NCBI GenBank assembly: GCA_025058215.1 | Contig: JANXEO010000001.1 | Location: forward strand, 310,001-374,000 | Reading direction: 5' to 3' | Length of the DNA: 64,000 bases | From: Candidatus Methanomethylicia archaeon | GTDB lineage: Archaea > Thermoproteota > Methanomethylicia > Culexarchaeales > Culexarchaeaceae | In this document: positions 19,896 to 28,797 of the stretch, piece after piece | Numbering within the stretch: position 1 is the stretch's first letter | Layout of the letters: every line of letters starts with the position of its first letter | The notes under the pieces: model-generated | The model's input: only the letters and a program-made list of their open reading frames with translations | The model's database searches: none | Told to the model about the DNA's origin: nothing | Translations under genes and position numbers: made by a program

Positions 19896-20928
19896 AACAA
19901 TAGATTGGGTTAATGGTATTATAAAGATAGTGGATCAAACATTTTTACCTAGAAAATTGAAAATAATTGAATGTAGAACCGCGGAGGAAGTGATAGATGC
20001 TATCATTAAAATGAAAATTAGAGGTGCTCCAGCAATAGGAGTAGCTGCTGCCATGGCAATCGCACTTACAGCAAATCAATTTAAACATGAGGACAAAGAC
20101 AAATTTCTAAGTAAAATATATGAAACTGCTATTAAAGTTAAATCTTCAAGACCTACTGCAAGAAATTTATCATGGGCTGTTGAAAGAATTCTTGGTGTAA
20201 TCAATTCAGCAAAAGACACTTCAACAATTGCAAATGATTTACTCAATGAAGCTTTAAAAATAGCGGATGAGGATATTAACGCTAATATTAAAATAGGTGA
20301 ACACGGAGAAAAATTGATTGAAAATGGCGATTCCATACTAACTTATTGTAACGCTGGTTCTTTTGCAACAGTCTATTATGGCACAGCACTTAGCGTCTTA
20401 CGTTTCGCGTGGAAGAATGGTAAAAAAATTAAAGTTTTCATTGCTGAAACCAGACCACAATTACAAGGATCAAGAATAACTGCCTTCGAATTAAAACGTG
20501 AAGGTATACCAGTAATATTAATAACAGATAATGCTATTGGATTTTTAATGAAAAGAGGCGAAATTAACAAAGTTGTAGTTGGTGCTGACCGTATACTAAC
20601 TGACGGAACTGTATACAATAAAATAGGTACGTATACTGTTGCCATATTATCAAAAGTACATGAAATACCCTTTTATGTATCCGCTCCTTCATCTACCTTT
20701 GATTTTACATCAAAAATAGATGATGTAATAATAGAGGAAAGAGATCCTGAAGAAGTTACCAAAATTATGTTAAAATATCGAATAGCTCCTAAAGGTATAA
20801 AAGCATTAAACTATGCATTTGATATAACTCCACCAGATTACGTAACTGCCATAATTACAGAAAAAGGATTAATTCATCCTCCATTTACGGAGAACATACC
20901 AAAAATCCTCTTAGAAAAACAAAAATAA
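19879..20928 (+). CDS. mtnA: S-methyl-5-thioribose-1-phosphate isomerase (MtnA)
   Basis: 349 residues, eIF2B-like fold. Catalytic Cys157 (TYCNAG) and Asp237 (VVGADRI) are in place, with ETRPQLQGSR, KIGTYTVAIL and PFYVSAPSSTFDF. The usual role is aldose-ketose isomerisation in methionine salvage. Related archaeal isomerases act on ribose-1,5-bisphosphate, but the motif set and length match MtnA better. The start overlaps the upstream protease gene, so the two share a transcript. Confidence 0.88.
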   Translation: MSRIPKTIDWVNGIIKIVDQTFLPRKLKIIECRTAEEVIDAIIKMKIRGAPAIGVAAAMAIALTANQFKHEDKDKFLSKIYETAIKVKSSRPTARNLSWAVERILGVINSAKDTSTIANDLLNEALKIADEDINANIKIGEHGEKLIENGDSILTYCNAGSFATVYYGTALSVLRFAWKNGKKIKVFIAETRPQLQGSRITAFELKREGIPVILITDNAIGFLMKRGEINKVVVGADRILTDGTVYNKIGTYTVAILSKVHEIPFYVSAPSSTFDFTSKIDDVIIEERDPEEVTKIMLKYRIAPKGIKALNYAFDITPPDYVTAIITEKGLIHPPFTENIPKILLEKQK

Positions 20929-20961
20929 TCGTTTCACAGTACTTAAATACTAGGATCTATT

Positions 20962-21046
20962 GCGGGGGTTGCCGAGCTAGGTTAAAGGCGGCGGACTCAA
21001 GATCCGCTGGCGCAGGCCTTCGTGGGTTCAAATCCCACCCCCCGCA
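20962..21046 (+). tRNA. tRNA-Leu (anticodon CAA)
   Basis: Acceptor GCGGGGG/CCCCCGC, anticodon stem GCGGA/TCCGC around CTCAAGA (anticodon CAA), a long variable arm as expected for leucine, T arm GTGGG-TTCAAAT-CCCAC, discriminator A. 85 nt, no intron. An upstream ACTTAAATAC at 20941-20950 may be its TATA box. Confidence 0.95.
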
Positions 21047-21165
21047 TAAGTATATCTCAATTTTAATAATTGTTTAACACATAATACAACTGATTTTTTA
21101 TGTTATACATCAAAAATTATTTAATTAAAAGTAAATCATATATTTTAGATTTCTACTTAGACAGT

Positions 21166-22131
21166 TCATGGAGATATTATTCCAGCAACTTTAGGGAACG
21201 GTACGGCATCCCACACTGCTTCTAAACCACATATGTATCTCGTTAATCTTTCAATTCCAATACCAAAACCTGCTGAAGGTGGAATATTATCTTTAAGTAA
21301 TTCAAGATACCACTCATAATTCGAAGGATCATCATTACTCTTAATCATTCTTTCAATCACATATTCATACCTATATTCCCTTTCACCCCCAGAAATTGCT
21401 TCACCATATCCCTCTGGATAAATTAGGTCAAAATCCTTTAATATACCAGGTTTTTCCTCATCCTCAAGATAGTAAAAGCCTCGCGCACCTATAGGGTAAT
21501 TTGTAATCCAGAAAGGTTCCTGATGTATTGAGGAAATTACTTCCTCAATATTCCATGGAATTTCATATCCATATTCCACTTTATAGCCCATAGACAAAGT
21601 AATCCCTAAAATTTCATCATAAGTATATTTTTTGAACGGTATCTTTGGAACCTCTATTGTCCTATTTAATTGTTTAAGTTCCTCATAACAATTTCTTATT
21701 ACATTTTCTATTGTGTATTGTAATAATCTCTCACCAAGTTTCATAACATCTTCACATTTTGCATAAGCAACTTCAACGTCTATTTGTCTAAATTCGGTTA
21801 AATGTCTTTTTGTGTGTATGCTTTCTAAAGGTTCTATTCTAACGTTTGGCGATAAAGCAAAAATTTTAGGGTAACACCTGATAAACATTTGTTTATATAA
21901 GATCATACTGCTCATAACTTTAAAATTTGCACCATAGTAGTCTATACCTAACTGTTTAGCATTACGTATTCCCGGATCTGTACATGGACCTATAATTGGT
22001 GCTAATATTTCAATGAATCCTTCTTTCCTTAAGAAATCTCTAATAGAACTGAGTATTTCGTCTTGTATTTTAAATATAGCTTTAAATTTAGGGTTCTTAA
22101 TAACTAAATGTCTACGTTTAATTGATTCCAT
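21166..22131 (-). CDS. AsnRS-related asparagine synthetase (AS-AR) or AsnRS paralogue
   Basis: 321 residues. It has the class II catalytic core of aspartyl/asparaginyl-tRNA synthetases (motif 2 region HLTEFRQIDVEVAY, motif 3 GFGIGIERLTRYICG) but starts straight at the core and has no OB-fold anticodon-binding domain. Archaeal proteins of this architecture (AS-AR, characterised in Pyrococcus) make asparagine from aspartate, ammonia and ATP rather than charging tRNA. That activity is inferred from architecture. It is divergent from cdc6 across a 224-bp AT-rich gap. Confidence 0.8.
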   Translation of the reverse strand: MESIKRRHLVIKNPKFKAIFKIQDEILSSIRDFLRKEGFIEILAPIIGPCTDPGIRNAKQLGIDYYGANFKVMSSMILYKQMFIRCYPKIFALSPNVRIEPLESIHTKRHLTEFRQIDVEVAYAKCEDVMKLGERLLQYTIENVIRNCYEELKQLNRTIEVPKIPFKKYTYDEILGITLSMGYKVEYGYEIPWNIEEVISSIHQEPFWITNYPIGARGFYYLEDEEKPGILKDFDLIYPEGYGEAISGGEREYRYEYVIERMIKSNDDPSNYEWYLELLKDNIPPSAGFGIGIERLTRYICGLEAVWDAVPFPKVAGIISP

Positions 22132-22355
22132 TTTTAATCAAGATTCAATCCTTTATAGCACAATATAAACTTTAATTATTTATCAATGTAAGAATTGTAA
22201 AAAAATCTATGAATTAACAATTAGATTTCGCAATATAATCATTTATTCATTGTTCTATAATGAAATTTTTATATTATTCATCAGGCATGATCATATAGAA
22301 ATATATAGGTTAGAAAATCAGTAGTTTATTTTGTATTAGAGCTGAGGCGATAAGT
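22132..22355. other. AT-rich region upstream of cdc6, candidate replication origin
   Basis: 224 bp between the divergent AS-AR and cdc6 genes. Archaeal origins often lie beside orc1/cdc6. The region is extremely AT-rich with several A/T runs and imperfect inverted words such as GAATTGT/ACAATT, but I cannot find a clear origin recognition box with its G-run. The cdc6 promoter must also be here. This is a positional guess only. Confidence 0.25.
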
Positions 22356-23555
22356 TTGTCTAATAAACTTGATGAACTTTTTTCAAAAATTGTAAAATCA
22401 CAAATATTTGAAAATAGAGATCTACTTAGGCCCGACTATATTCCAGATGAATTACCACATAGAGAAAATCAAATATTGGCCATTGCAAAGATCCTCGCAC
22501 CAATACTTCAAAATCAAAGACCCTCTAACATGTTTCTCTACGGCTTAACTGGAACTGGAAAAACCGCTGTAGCAAAATATGTTTTAGAGAACATTAAAAA
22601 TAGAAAAGAAGTCTCCGGAAAAATTTTGATTGCGTACATAAACTGTAGGTATGAAGATACTGATTATAGAATTCTAGCAATGTTGAATGAAACTATAGGA
22701 ATACGTGTACCATTTACTGGTTTAGCGACAGCCGAAGTTTATAGAAGATTTGTTAATGGCCTCGATGCGAGGGGTGTAGCTATGATAATAGTACTAGATG
22801 AAATAGATGCTTTAGTTAAGAAATGCGGAGATGAAATACTATATAAATTAACAAGAATAAACACTGAGTTAAAGAGGAGTAAAGTGTGTATAATTGGTAT
22901 AACAAATGATCTTAAATTCACAGAATTCCTAAGTGCAAGAGTTTTAAGTAGTCTTGGGGAAGAGGAAATAGTTTTCCCCCCATATACGGCACCGGAACTA
23001 GAGGATATTCTTATAAAGAGATCTGTGAAAGCTTTTAAACCAAATGTTTTAGAAGAGGGCGTGATACAATTGTGTGCTGCATTGGCAGCTAAAGAACATG
23101 GTGATGCTAGACGAGCGCTAGAACTATTAAGAATAGCTGGAGAAATAGCTGAAAGGGAGGGAAGTAGTAAAGTTGCAATAGAGCATGTTAAACGAGCATA
23201 CAAAGAAATTGAAAAAGATAGAGTGATTGAAGTTTTAAATAGTTTACCATTACATTCAAAATTAATCCTTGTAGCAATATACACACTACAACATAAATTG
23301 AATAAGAGAGAGTTATCAACAGGGGAAATCTATGACATTTATAAAAGCTTATGTGAAACTATGAAAATAGATCCATTAACGCAAAGAAGGGTAGGAGACT
23401 TAATAAATGAACTTGATGTCCTTGGCATAATAAATGCTAAGGTAGTGAGTAAAGGTAGATACGGAAGAACCAAAATTGTAAAATTGAGCATAAGTGAGAA
23501 AAATCTCAAAGAAGGTTTATTAACTGATGAAAAAATATCGAAGTTGTTTATGTGA
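22356..23555 (+). CDS. cdc6: Orc1/Cdc6 replication initiator
   Basis: 399 residues. AAA+ ATPase with Walker A GLTGTGKT (residues 63-70), Walker B IIVLDEIDALV, sensor 1 IIGITNDL and arginine-rich sensor 2 GDARRALELLR. A C-terminal winged helix (about 300-390, TQRRVGDLINELDVLGII) binds origin DNA. The start is TTG at 22356 with GAGGCGATAAG upstream. The stop is 1 bp before the DUF99 start. Confidence 0.95.
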   Translation: MSNKLDELFSKIVKSQIFENRDLLRPDYIPDELPHRENQILAIAKILAPILQNQRPSNMFLYGLTGTGKTAVAKYVLENIKNRKEVSGKILIAYINCRYEDTDYRILAMLNETIGIRVPFTGLATAEVYRRFVNGLDARGVAMIIVLDEIDALVKKCGDEILYKLTRINTELKRSKVCIIGITNDLKFTEFLSARVLSSLGEEEIVFPPYTAPELEDILIKRSVKAFKPNVLEEGVIQLCAALAAKEHGDARRALELLRIAGEIAEREGSSKVAIEHVKRAYKEIEKDRVIEVLNSLPLHSKLILVAIYTLQHKLNKRELSTGEIYDIYKSLCETMKIDPLTQRRVGDLINELDVLGIINAKVVSKGRYGRTKIVKLSISEKNLKEGLLTDEKISKLFM

Positions 23556-23556
23556 A

Positions 23557-24138
23557 ATGAGGATATTATCATTTGAAGATGGAAAAATCATGAAGGAAAA
23601 AATGGATAAAACGATATTAGTAGGTATCAAAATAAATAATACTTTTATTGAAGATATCTTTTATAAAGAAATAGAAATTGATGGATTAAATGCAACTGAA
23701 AAAGTTATAGAAATAGTAAATGAAGCAAAACCAATTGATTTAATTTTACTAAGCGGAATATCATATGCAGGATTCAATTTGATAGATTCAGAAAGAATTT
23801 ATGAAGAATTTAAGATACCATTGGTAATATATACAAAGAAGAAACCAAATAACATGGATGTACTTTCAGCATTAATAAAACATTTTCCAGATTGGCGTAG
23901 AAGATGGGACATAATAAAAAGAACATTAAAAGCATCTAGAGGTATACATCAAATTAAGTTAAGGGAGAACGAAAAACCAGTATATATTGAAACTATTGGA
24001 ATAAGTGTAGATGAAGCAACAAGAATATTAAGGGAAAACACCATATGGGGTAGAACTCCTGAGCCTATACGAATAGCAGAAATAATAGCTAAGGAAACGT
24101 CAAAAACATATATACAAATTAAGCAGAGAAAGGGATAA
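23557..24138 (+). CDS. DUF99 family protein (endonuclease V-like fold)
   Basis: 193 residues from the ATG at 23557, one base after the cdc6 stop. It starts MRILSFEDGK and contains LILLSGISYAGFNLID and the basic WRRRWDIIKRTL stretch typical of DUF99. The family has an endonuclease V-like fold, but its activity is not established. Coupling to cdc6 is seen in the sequence; a link to replication or repair is inference. Confidence 0.78.
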   Translation: MRILSFEDGKIMKEKMDKTILVGIKINNTFIEDIFYKEIEIDGLNATEKVIEIVNEAKPIDLILLSGISYAGFNLIDSERIYEEFKIPLVIYTKKKPNNMDVLSALIKHFPDWRRRWDIIKRTLKASRGIHQIKLRENEKPVYIETIGISVDEATRILRENTIWGRTPEPIRIAEIIAKETSKTYIQIKQRKG

Positions 24139-24183
24139 AGAATAAAAATGCCAAAAGATAACTGTATATTAGATTTTAAAGGG

Positions 24184-24257
24184 GCCTCGGTAGCTCAGCA
24201 CGGTAGAGCGGCGGCCTTGTAAGCCGTTGGTCGCGGGTTCAAATCCCGCCCGAGGCT
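24184..24257 (+). tRNA. tRNA-Thr (anticodon TGT)
   Basis: Acceptor GCCTCGG/CCGAGGC, anticodon stem GCGGC/GCCGT around CTTGTAA (anticodon TGT), T arm GCGGG-TTCAAAT-CCCGC, discriminator T. 74 nt, no intron. Confidence 0.95.
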
Positions 24258-24476
24258 TTAAAACTCAATTATTATCCTCTATTGTTGATGAATCCATAAC
24301 TCATTTAACATTAGCATTAAATTAGTCAAAATTGAGTACAATATACACAGTAGCTTAGTAAGTAGTCAAAGTTTAAGAATAACTTAATGTAACTTAATAT
24401 GATATAATTTAACAGTTATTAAAAGAAAAATATTTTTCCTAATTAGTATCAATAATTTTACAGTTAGAATTTCCTT

Positions 24477-24553
24477 GGGCCGGTAGCTCAGCCTGGAAGA
24501 GCATCCGCTTGGCATGCGGGGGGTCGCGGGTTCAAATCCCGCCCGGTCCACCA
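24477..24553 (+). tRNA. tRNA-Ala (anticodon GGC), CCA encoded
   Basis: Acceptor GGGCCGG/CCGGTCC with the G3:U70 pair that identifies alanine tRNA, anticodon loop TTGGCAT (GGC), T arm GCGGG-TTCAAAT-CCCGC, discriminator A, then a genomic CCA at 24551-24553. No intron. The 219 bp between the Thr and Ala tRNA genes hold nothing else I can support. Confidence 0.95.
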
Positions 24554-24643
24554 AACTAAATATATTGTCAGTTTAGAGCAAAATTAAAGTGTGAGGTCTT
24601 TATTAAATATTCTAGATGATGTGAAGAGGGTCAGTGAGGTTAA

Positions 24644-25387
24644 TTAAACCGATGATCTACGCTGGAAAAACTGATTTTCCCATATACATTCATATAATTT
24701 CATTTCATTTTCATATTGATGTACAATAATAGCAGCTACAATCCAGGAGTCGAGAGTTTCTGGATATATTGCACAATGTAAATCGGCTATCTTCATATTT
24801 TCTTCAGAAAATTCACCTCTTTGAAATCCTCCAATTATTATTGCAGGATTTAGTTCATTGATTAAAATTCTAATTAAACTTGACGGTGTGAATCTTTTTC
24901 CAGCTGATGTTAGCATAAATGTTTTTGATGGATTAATTTTTATAATTAAATCCTTCAGATTTATATTTTCTAATATCATTAATGGGTTTTTACTTTTTGG
25001 AGGAATTTGCTTCTCTTTAAATAATTGCTCAATTAAACCTATAAACCTATTATAATTCCTTGGTAAGCGTATTTTAGGATTTATTGTTATAACAAAATCA
25101 CTTATTGTGTGTACATAAACTTGTATGTACCCAAGTTTATTTATCGGGAATCCAAGAATGTTAAGTAGTGTTAAGTGAGTTATATCTGGTCTTCCTCTTT
25201 TATGGGCATTTGTTATATTTTTCATTGCTGTATAGTGACGTGAGATATCTAGAAGTATCTCATTACTCTTCTTCCCCCTCTTCATGGCATCTTTCACTAT
25301 TACTGGATGATTTACTATTTCTTTGGGTATGAGTTCTAAAGCTGCTTCTCCAATAATTATATGCAACGTTTTTCCAAGTTTATTCAT
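24644..25387 (-). CDS. nep1: rRNA pseudouridine N1-methyltransferase Nep1 (Emg1)
   Basis: 247 residues from an ATG at 25387 (TTG at 25390 is also open). SPOUT-fold methyltransferase for small-subunit rRNA biogenesis. Family segments include LHIIIGEAALELIP, the RGRPDITHLTLLNILG region, VYVHTISDFVITINPKIRLPRNYNRF and a C-terminal IIGGFQRGEF knot region. It is divergent from the RNase P component gene, 48 bp away. Confidence 0.92.
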   Translation of the reverse strand: MNKLGKTLHIIIGEAALELIPKEIVNHPVIVKDAMKRGKKSNEILLDISRHYTAMKNITNAHKRGRPDITHLTLLNILGFPINKLGYIQVYVHTISDFVITINPKIRLPRNYNRFIGLIEQLFKEKQIPPKSKNPLMILENINLKDLIIKINPSKTFMLTSAGKRFTPSSLIRILINELNPAIIIGGFQRGEFSEENMKIADLHCAIYPETLDSWIVAAIIVHQYENEMKLYECIWENQFFQRRSSV

Positions 25388-25435
25388 CAATATATAGATA
25401 AATATATACTCAACTTATTATTAATTTATTAATAT

Positions 25436-25759
25436 GTGTGGAAGCAAATACGTAGTATAGGTCATGAAAGAATAGAAAAATTATTTAAACTTGCAGAGAA
25501 AGTTTTTCATGAAAATCCCAATTTGTCTAATAGATACGTAGAACTAGCACGTAAAATAAGTATGAGGGCAAGAATAAGAATTCCTTTGAAATGGAGAAGG
25601 AGGTTTTGTCATAGATGTTTTTCGTTTTTAGTAGTCGGAGTAAATTGTCATATACGAATTAAAAGTAGAAGGGTATCCCACATAGTAGTTACTTGTCATG
25701 TATGCGGTAATGTGATGAGGTACATTATAAAGAAGGATAAAGAAGAAAAATATTTATGA
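25436..25759 (+). CDS. rnp4: ribonuclease P protein component 4 (Rnp4/Rpp21)
   Basis: 107 residues. A helical N-terminus (RIEKLFKLAEKVF... YVELARKISMRARIRIP) leads into a zinc ribbon, CHRC at about 58-61 and CHVC near residue 89. This is the Rpp21 subunit of archaeal RNase P, which matures tRNA 5' ends. The start is GTG at 25436 with no visible Shine-Dalgarno, so the mRNA may be leaderless. Confidence 0.88.
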   Translation: MWKQIRSIGHERIEKLFKLAEKVFHENPNLSNRYVELARKISMRARIRIPLKWRRRFCHRCFSFLVVGVNCHIRIKSRRVSHIVVTCHVCGNVMRYIIKKDKEEKYL

Positions 25760-25783
25760 AATCATTAACTTATACAATTGAAA

Positions 25784-26068
25784 ATGAATAAAAAAGTTTT
25801 CAAAGGAAAATTGCATGAAATAAAATCACTTATAGTTAAAGATGTGATACCTAAAGTTAATGTAGGTAAAAATGGTTTAAGAGAAAATATCCTGAAGGAA
25901 ATTGATAGGCAACTTGATAGACATAAAACAGTTAAAGTAAAAATTCTAAAAAATGCCACTTTAACTGATGAAATAGGTATTAAAGATATTGGAGGGTATT
26001 TATCTGAGATGTTAAAAGCTAGGGTAATAGACATTAGAGGGAGAACAATAACATTATATAGAGAATAG
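25784..26068 (+). CDS. YhbY/CRM-domain RNA-binding protein
   Basis: 94 residues from an ATG at 25784 (a TTG two codons upstream is open). A single CRM domain is recognisable by VNVGKNGLRENILKEIDRQL and VKVKILKNA, with the GxxG-like loop GKNG. These proteins associate with pre-ribosomal particles or RNA. It lies 24 bp after rnp4 and upstream of S19e in a translation cluster. Confidence 0.82.
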   Translation: MNKKVFKGKLHEIKSLIVKDVIPKVNVGKNGLRENILKEIDRQLDRHKTVKVKILKNATLTDEIGIKDIGGYLSEMLKARVIDIRGRTITLYRE

Positions 26069-26136
26069 AGAGCAAAGAATTTATAAGTGATAGTATAATT
26101 TGAAAAGAGAACTTAAAAGTAACTGGTGATAGAAGA

Positions 26137-26598
26137 ATGGTTTCACCAAAGGAAGTTCCAGCAAATAGATTAATAATTGAATTAGCCAATATTTTAAAGA
26201 ACGATTATCCACAAATAAAACCACCTCCATGGGCTCTATACATAAAAACTGGTGTACATAGAGAGCGAGTACCAGATTATTCTGATTGGTGGTATATTCG
26301 TGCTTCTGCAATATTGAGGAAAATATTTCTAAGGGGAATAGTGGGTGTAGAACGTCTTAGAACAGCTTTTGGTGGTAGGAAGCAAATAGGTACTAGAAAG
26401 TGTCACTTTAGAAAAGGTGGGGGGAGTATCATATCAGAAATATTGCAACAATTAGAAGAAGCAAAACTTGTCAAGAAAATTGATAGTAAAGGTAGAACTC
26501 TCACGCCTGAGGGATTATCTTTATTATATAGAACTTCAAATAAAGTGTTTAGGAGTATAGTTAAGGAGACTCCAGAACTAAAAAAGTATATTATTTGA
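26137..26598 (+). CDS. rps19e: small ribosomal subunit protein eS19
   Basis: 153 residues. Recognised by MVSPKEVPANRLI, the PPWALYIKTGVHRERVPDYSDWWYIRAASI-like core and the AFGGRKQIGTRKCHF loop. It is a component of the 30S head, shared with eukaryotes. GGTGAT precedes the ATG at 26137. First gene of the S19e-PDCD5-L39e-L31e-aIF6 string. Confidence 0.96.
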   Translation: MVSPKEVPANRLIIELANILKNDYPQIKPPPWALYIKTGVHRERVPDYSDWWYIRASAILRKIFLRGIVGVERLRTAFGGRKQIGTRKCHFRKGGGSIISEILQQLEEAKLVKKIDSKGRTLTPEGLSLLYRTSNKVFRSIVKETPELKKYII

Positions 26599-26608
26599 GG
26601 TGTTCTGA

Positions 26609-26953
26609 ATGATCAGTTTTAATGATGAAATAAGTAATGAAGAGCTTGAAGAAATAAGACAAAAACGATTGGAAGCTTTAAGAAGACAAATTGAAGAAGC
26701 TAAGAAAAGAGAAGCTATTGAAATGGCGAAACAAGAAGCTCTAAGAAGGATACTTACTCCAGAGGCCAGGAGTAGATTAGCAAATTTAAGAATGGTTAAA
26801 CCAGAATTAGTTGAGCAATTAGAAATTCAATTAATTCAATTGGCTCAAAGTGGTAAAATATCAATACCGATAACAGATGAACAATTGAAAAATATTTTAA
26901 TGCAAATAACTGGTAAAAGAAGGGAAACCAGAATTGTATGGAGGAGAGATTAA
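26609..26953 (+). CDS. PDCD5-family DNA-binding protein
   Basis: 114 residues, highly charged and helical: an N-terminal [20 protein letters not shown] followed by [19 protein letters not shown] and the C-terminal [20 protein letters not shown]. This is the archaeal homologue of PDCD5/TFAR19, found consistently between S19e and L39e genes. It is reported to bind DNA; its cellular role is unclear. The stop is 2 bp before the L39e start. Confidence 0.92.
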   Translation: MISFNDEISNEELEEIRQKRLEALRRQIEEAKKREAIEMAKQEALRRILTPEARSRLANLRMVKPELVEQLEIQLIQLAQSGKISIPITDEQLKNILMQITGKRRETRIVWRRD

Positions 26954-26955
26954 AT

Positions 26956-27111
26956 ATGGCTCGTAACAAACATTTAGCTAGAAAACTTAGATTAGCTCAT
27001 GCAATAAAACAAAATTCTCCCGTACCAATGTGGGTAATAATGAAAACTCGTGGGAATTTTAGAACGCACCCAAAACTTAGAAATTGGAGACAAACAAAAT
27101 TAAAGGTATGA
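26956..27111 (+). CDS. rpl39e: large ribosomal subunit protein eL39
   Basis: 51 residues, starting [20 protein letters not shown] and ending in a basic [10 protein letters not shown]. eL39 lines the peptide exit tunnel. [10 protein letters not shown] is the conserved core. It begins 3 bases after the PDCD5 stop and ends at the TGA at 27109-27111, which is part of the Shine-Dalgarno of L31e. Size and sequence leave little doubt. Confidence 0.96.
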   Translation: MARNKHLARKLRLAHAIKQNSPVPMWVIMKTRGNFRTHPKLRNWRQTKLKV

Positions 27112-27121
27112 GGTGTTGGTC

Positions 27122-27421
27122 ATGGGTGAAGAAAGTAAAGGTGAGGAAAAAAAACAAGACATAATTCTTGAGCGCATATATACAATACCGCTTAGAATTG
27201 CGTATTTCGTGCCGAGATGGAAAAGAACAGCTCGAGCTGTTAGATTCGTAAGGGATTTTCTTTCAAAACATATGAAAAGCGATCATGTAGTAATAACACC
27301 TGAATTAAATGAGGTATTGTGGTTAAGAGGTGCTAAAAGACCTCTTAGGAGGGTGAGGGTAAGAGCAGTAAAAACTTCTGAGGGTATCGTAAAGGCATAT
27401 CCCTTCTTAGAAGAAAGTTAG
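27122..27421 (+). CDS. rpl31e: large ribosomal subunit protein eL31
   Basis: 99 residues from the ATG at 27122; GTG at 27113 is part of the ribosome binding site GAGGTG. Family segments: ERIYTIPLRIAYFVPRWKRT, RAVRFVRDFLSKHM and LNEVLWLRGAKRPLRRVRVR. It sits at the exit-tunnel rim. It continues the conserved order and ends 13 bp before aIF6. Confidence 0.95.
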   Translation: MGEESKGEEKKQDIILERIYTIPLRIAYFVPRWKRTARAVRFVRDFLSKHMKSDHVVITPELNEVLWLRGAKRPLRRVRVRAVKTSEGIVKAYPFLEES

Positions 27422-27434
27422 GGGTTAAATACTC

Positions 27435-28103
27435 TTGATAGAAAAGATTTCTATTTACGGTAGTAGTAACATAGGGGTATTTATTTCACCAACAGATGAG
27501 TATGTATTAATACCCTCTAATTTACCACCTAAGATTGTTGATATAATAAGAGACGTATTAAGGGTAAAGGTTATAGAAATAAATTTATGTGATTCAGTGT
27601 TATTGGGTGTTTTGACCGTTGGGAACTCACGTGGTTTACTTACTCCCTATTATACTCCACAAGAGGATATTGTTTATTTAAAATCCAAGTTGAAAGTAAA
27701 TATAGATAAATTACCATGTAAAATTACAGCATTGGGAAATGTTATATTGGCAAATGATCATGCAGCAATAGTCAGCCCAGAACTTGATGATAACTGTGTA
27801 AAAATTATAGAGGATGTACTAGATGTAGAAGTTGAAAAACTTACTATAGCTGGATTTAAGGTCGTAGGGTCAGTTGCCGTTGCAAATAATAATGGTTGCA
27901 TAGTACATCCATTAGCAGCAGAAAAAGAATTAAAAAGTATAAGTGAAATACTTAAAGTAAAGGTTGATGTGGGTACGGTTAATGCAGGATTCCCAATAGT
28001 GGGGGTGGGTATAGTGGCTAATTCTAATGGGATACTCATTGGAGATTTATCCACTGGTCCTGAGATGGCACATATAGAGAAGGTATTGAAGAATTTGGGG
28101 TGA
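27435..28103 (+). CDS. eif6: translation initiation factor 6 (aIF6)
   Basis: 222 residues, made of five quasi-repeats (pentein fold), each with a G[VI]...ANxxG[IV]L motif such as VGSVAVANNNGCIVHP and VGVGIVANSNGILIG. aIF6 binds the 50S subunit and prevents joining with the 30S. The start is TTG at 27435, just after the L31e stop, with a GGGG overlapping that stop. It is the usual neighbour of L31e and L18Ae. Confidence 0.95.
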   Translation: MIEKISIYGSSNIGVFISPTDEYVLIPSNLPPKIVDIIRDVLRVKVIEINLCDSVLLGVLTVGNSRGLLTPYYTPQEDIVYLKSKLKVNIDKLPCKITALGNVILANDHAAIVSPELDDNCVKIIEDVLDVEVEKLTIAGFKVVGSVAVANNNGCIVHPLAAEKELKSISEILKVKVDVGTVNAGFPIVGVGIVANSNGILIGDLSTGPEMAHIEKVLKNLG

Positions 28104-28109
28104 GAATTT

Positions 28110-28355
28110 ATGGATGCAAACATATATCGTGTTAAGGGGGAAATAATTCTAAGAAATGGAGATAAAACTACATTTACTATAGATATACCTGGGTTAAAAC
28201 CTGAACATGCTATTGAACGAGTATACTCAAATCTTAGTAGTTTACATAGAGTGAAGAGAGGGAACATTAAAATATTCTCAATTGAAGTTATATCACCAAA
28301 AATTGTTAAAAATTCTTTGTTAAGGGATTTATGGAGGGAGATCATGAATGAGTAG
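28110..28355 (+). CDS. rplX: large ribosomal subunit protein eL20 (L18Ae/LX)
   Basis: 81 residues starting MDANIYRVKGEIILRNG, with EHAIERVYSNLSSLHRVKRGNIKI. This is the archaeal LX (L18Ae/L20a) protein. The ATG at 28110 follows aIF6 by 6 bp, and its end overlaps the prefoldin start by 8 bp, so the genes are tightly coupled. Confidence 0.9.
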   Translation: MDANIYRVKGEIILRNGDKTTFTIDIPGLKPEHAIERVYSNLSSLHRVKRGNIKIFSIEVISPKIVKNSLLRDLWREIMNE

Positions 28356-28791
28356 TCAAGATCAAAAAAAGATTGAGGAAGAAATTGGCAGAATATATGC
28401 GCAAATAACGACCTTAAATTCGATAGCTGAAGCCTTGAAAGAGCAGAGTGAAAATCTTCAAAGACAAATACTTGATCTTCAATTATCGTTGGATACTTTA
28501 AATGAAATAGGTAGATTGGGAAAAAGTCATAAAATTCTTCTACCATTAGGGTCATCGTTAATGATCGATGCTATAATTGTAGATGATGAGAATTCCTATA
28601 TCAATATAGGTTCAAATGTGGTGATAAAAAGGTCTAATCGAGATGTGAGAGGAATACTTGAAAAACGTATGGAAATGCTTCAAAAACAGCATATTGAAGT
28701 GCAGAGGAGATTAAATGAAACAATAACTAGTATACAATATCTTCAAAATCAATTAAGTGTGTTGATTCAACAGTCAAGGAGGAAAGGATGA
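28348..28791 (+). CDS. pfdA: prefoldin subunit alpha
   Basis: 147 residues with the prefoldin arrangement: an N-terminal coiled coil (about 4-50), a central beta hairpin region (KILLPLGSSLMIDAIIVDDENSYINIGSNVVIKRS) and a C-terminal coiled coil. Two alpha and four beta subunits form the jellyfish-shaped chaperone that hands nascent proteins to the thermosome. It overlaps rplX by 8 bp, and ends 6 bp before ftsY, as in other archaea. Confidence 0.92.
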   Translation: MSSQDQKKIEEEIGRIYAQITTLNSIAEALKEQSENLQRQILDLQLSLDTLNEIGRLGKSHKILLPLGSSLMIDAIIVDDENSYINIGSNVVIKRSNRDVRGILEKRMEMLQKQHIEVQRRLNETITSIQYLQNQLSVLIQQSRRKG

Positions 28792-28797
28792 TATAAA

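Noticed and set aside
22739-23284. A 181-codon minus-strand frame inside cdc6
   Set aside because: It lies wholly inside a gene with clear AAA+ motifs and shows no family features.
27758-28555. A 265-codon open frame on the minus strand across aIF6, L18Ae and prefoldin
   Set aside because: It is a shadow of three well-supported plus-strand genes; its composition (Ser/Ile/Leu-rich, no motifs) is typical of antisense frames in AT-rich DNA.
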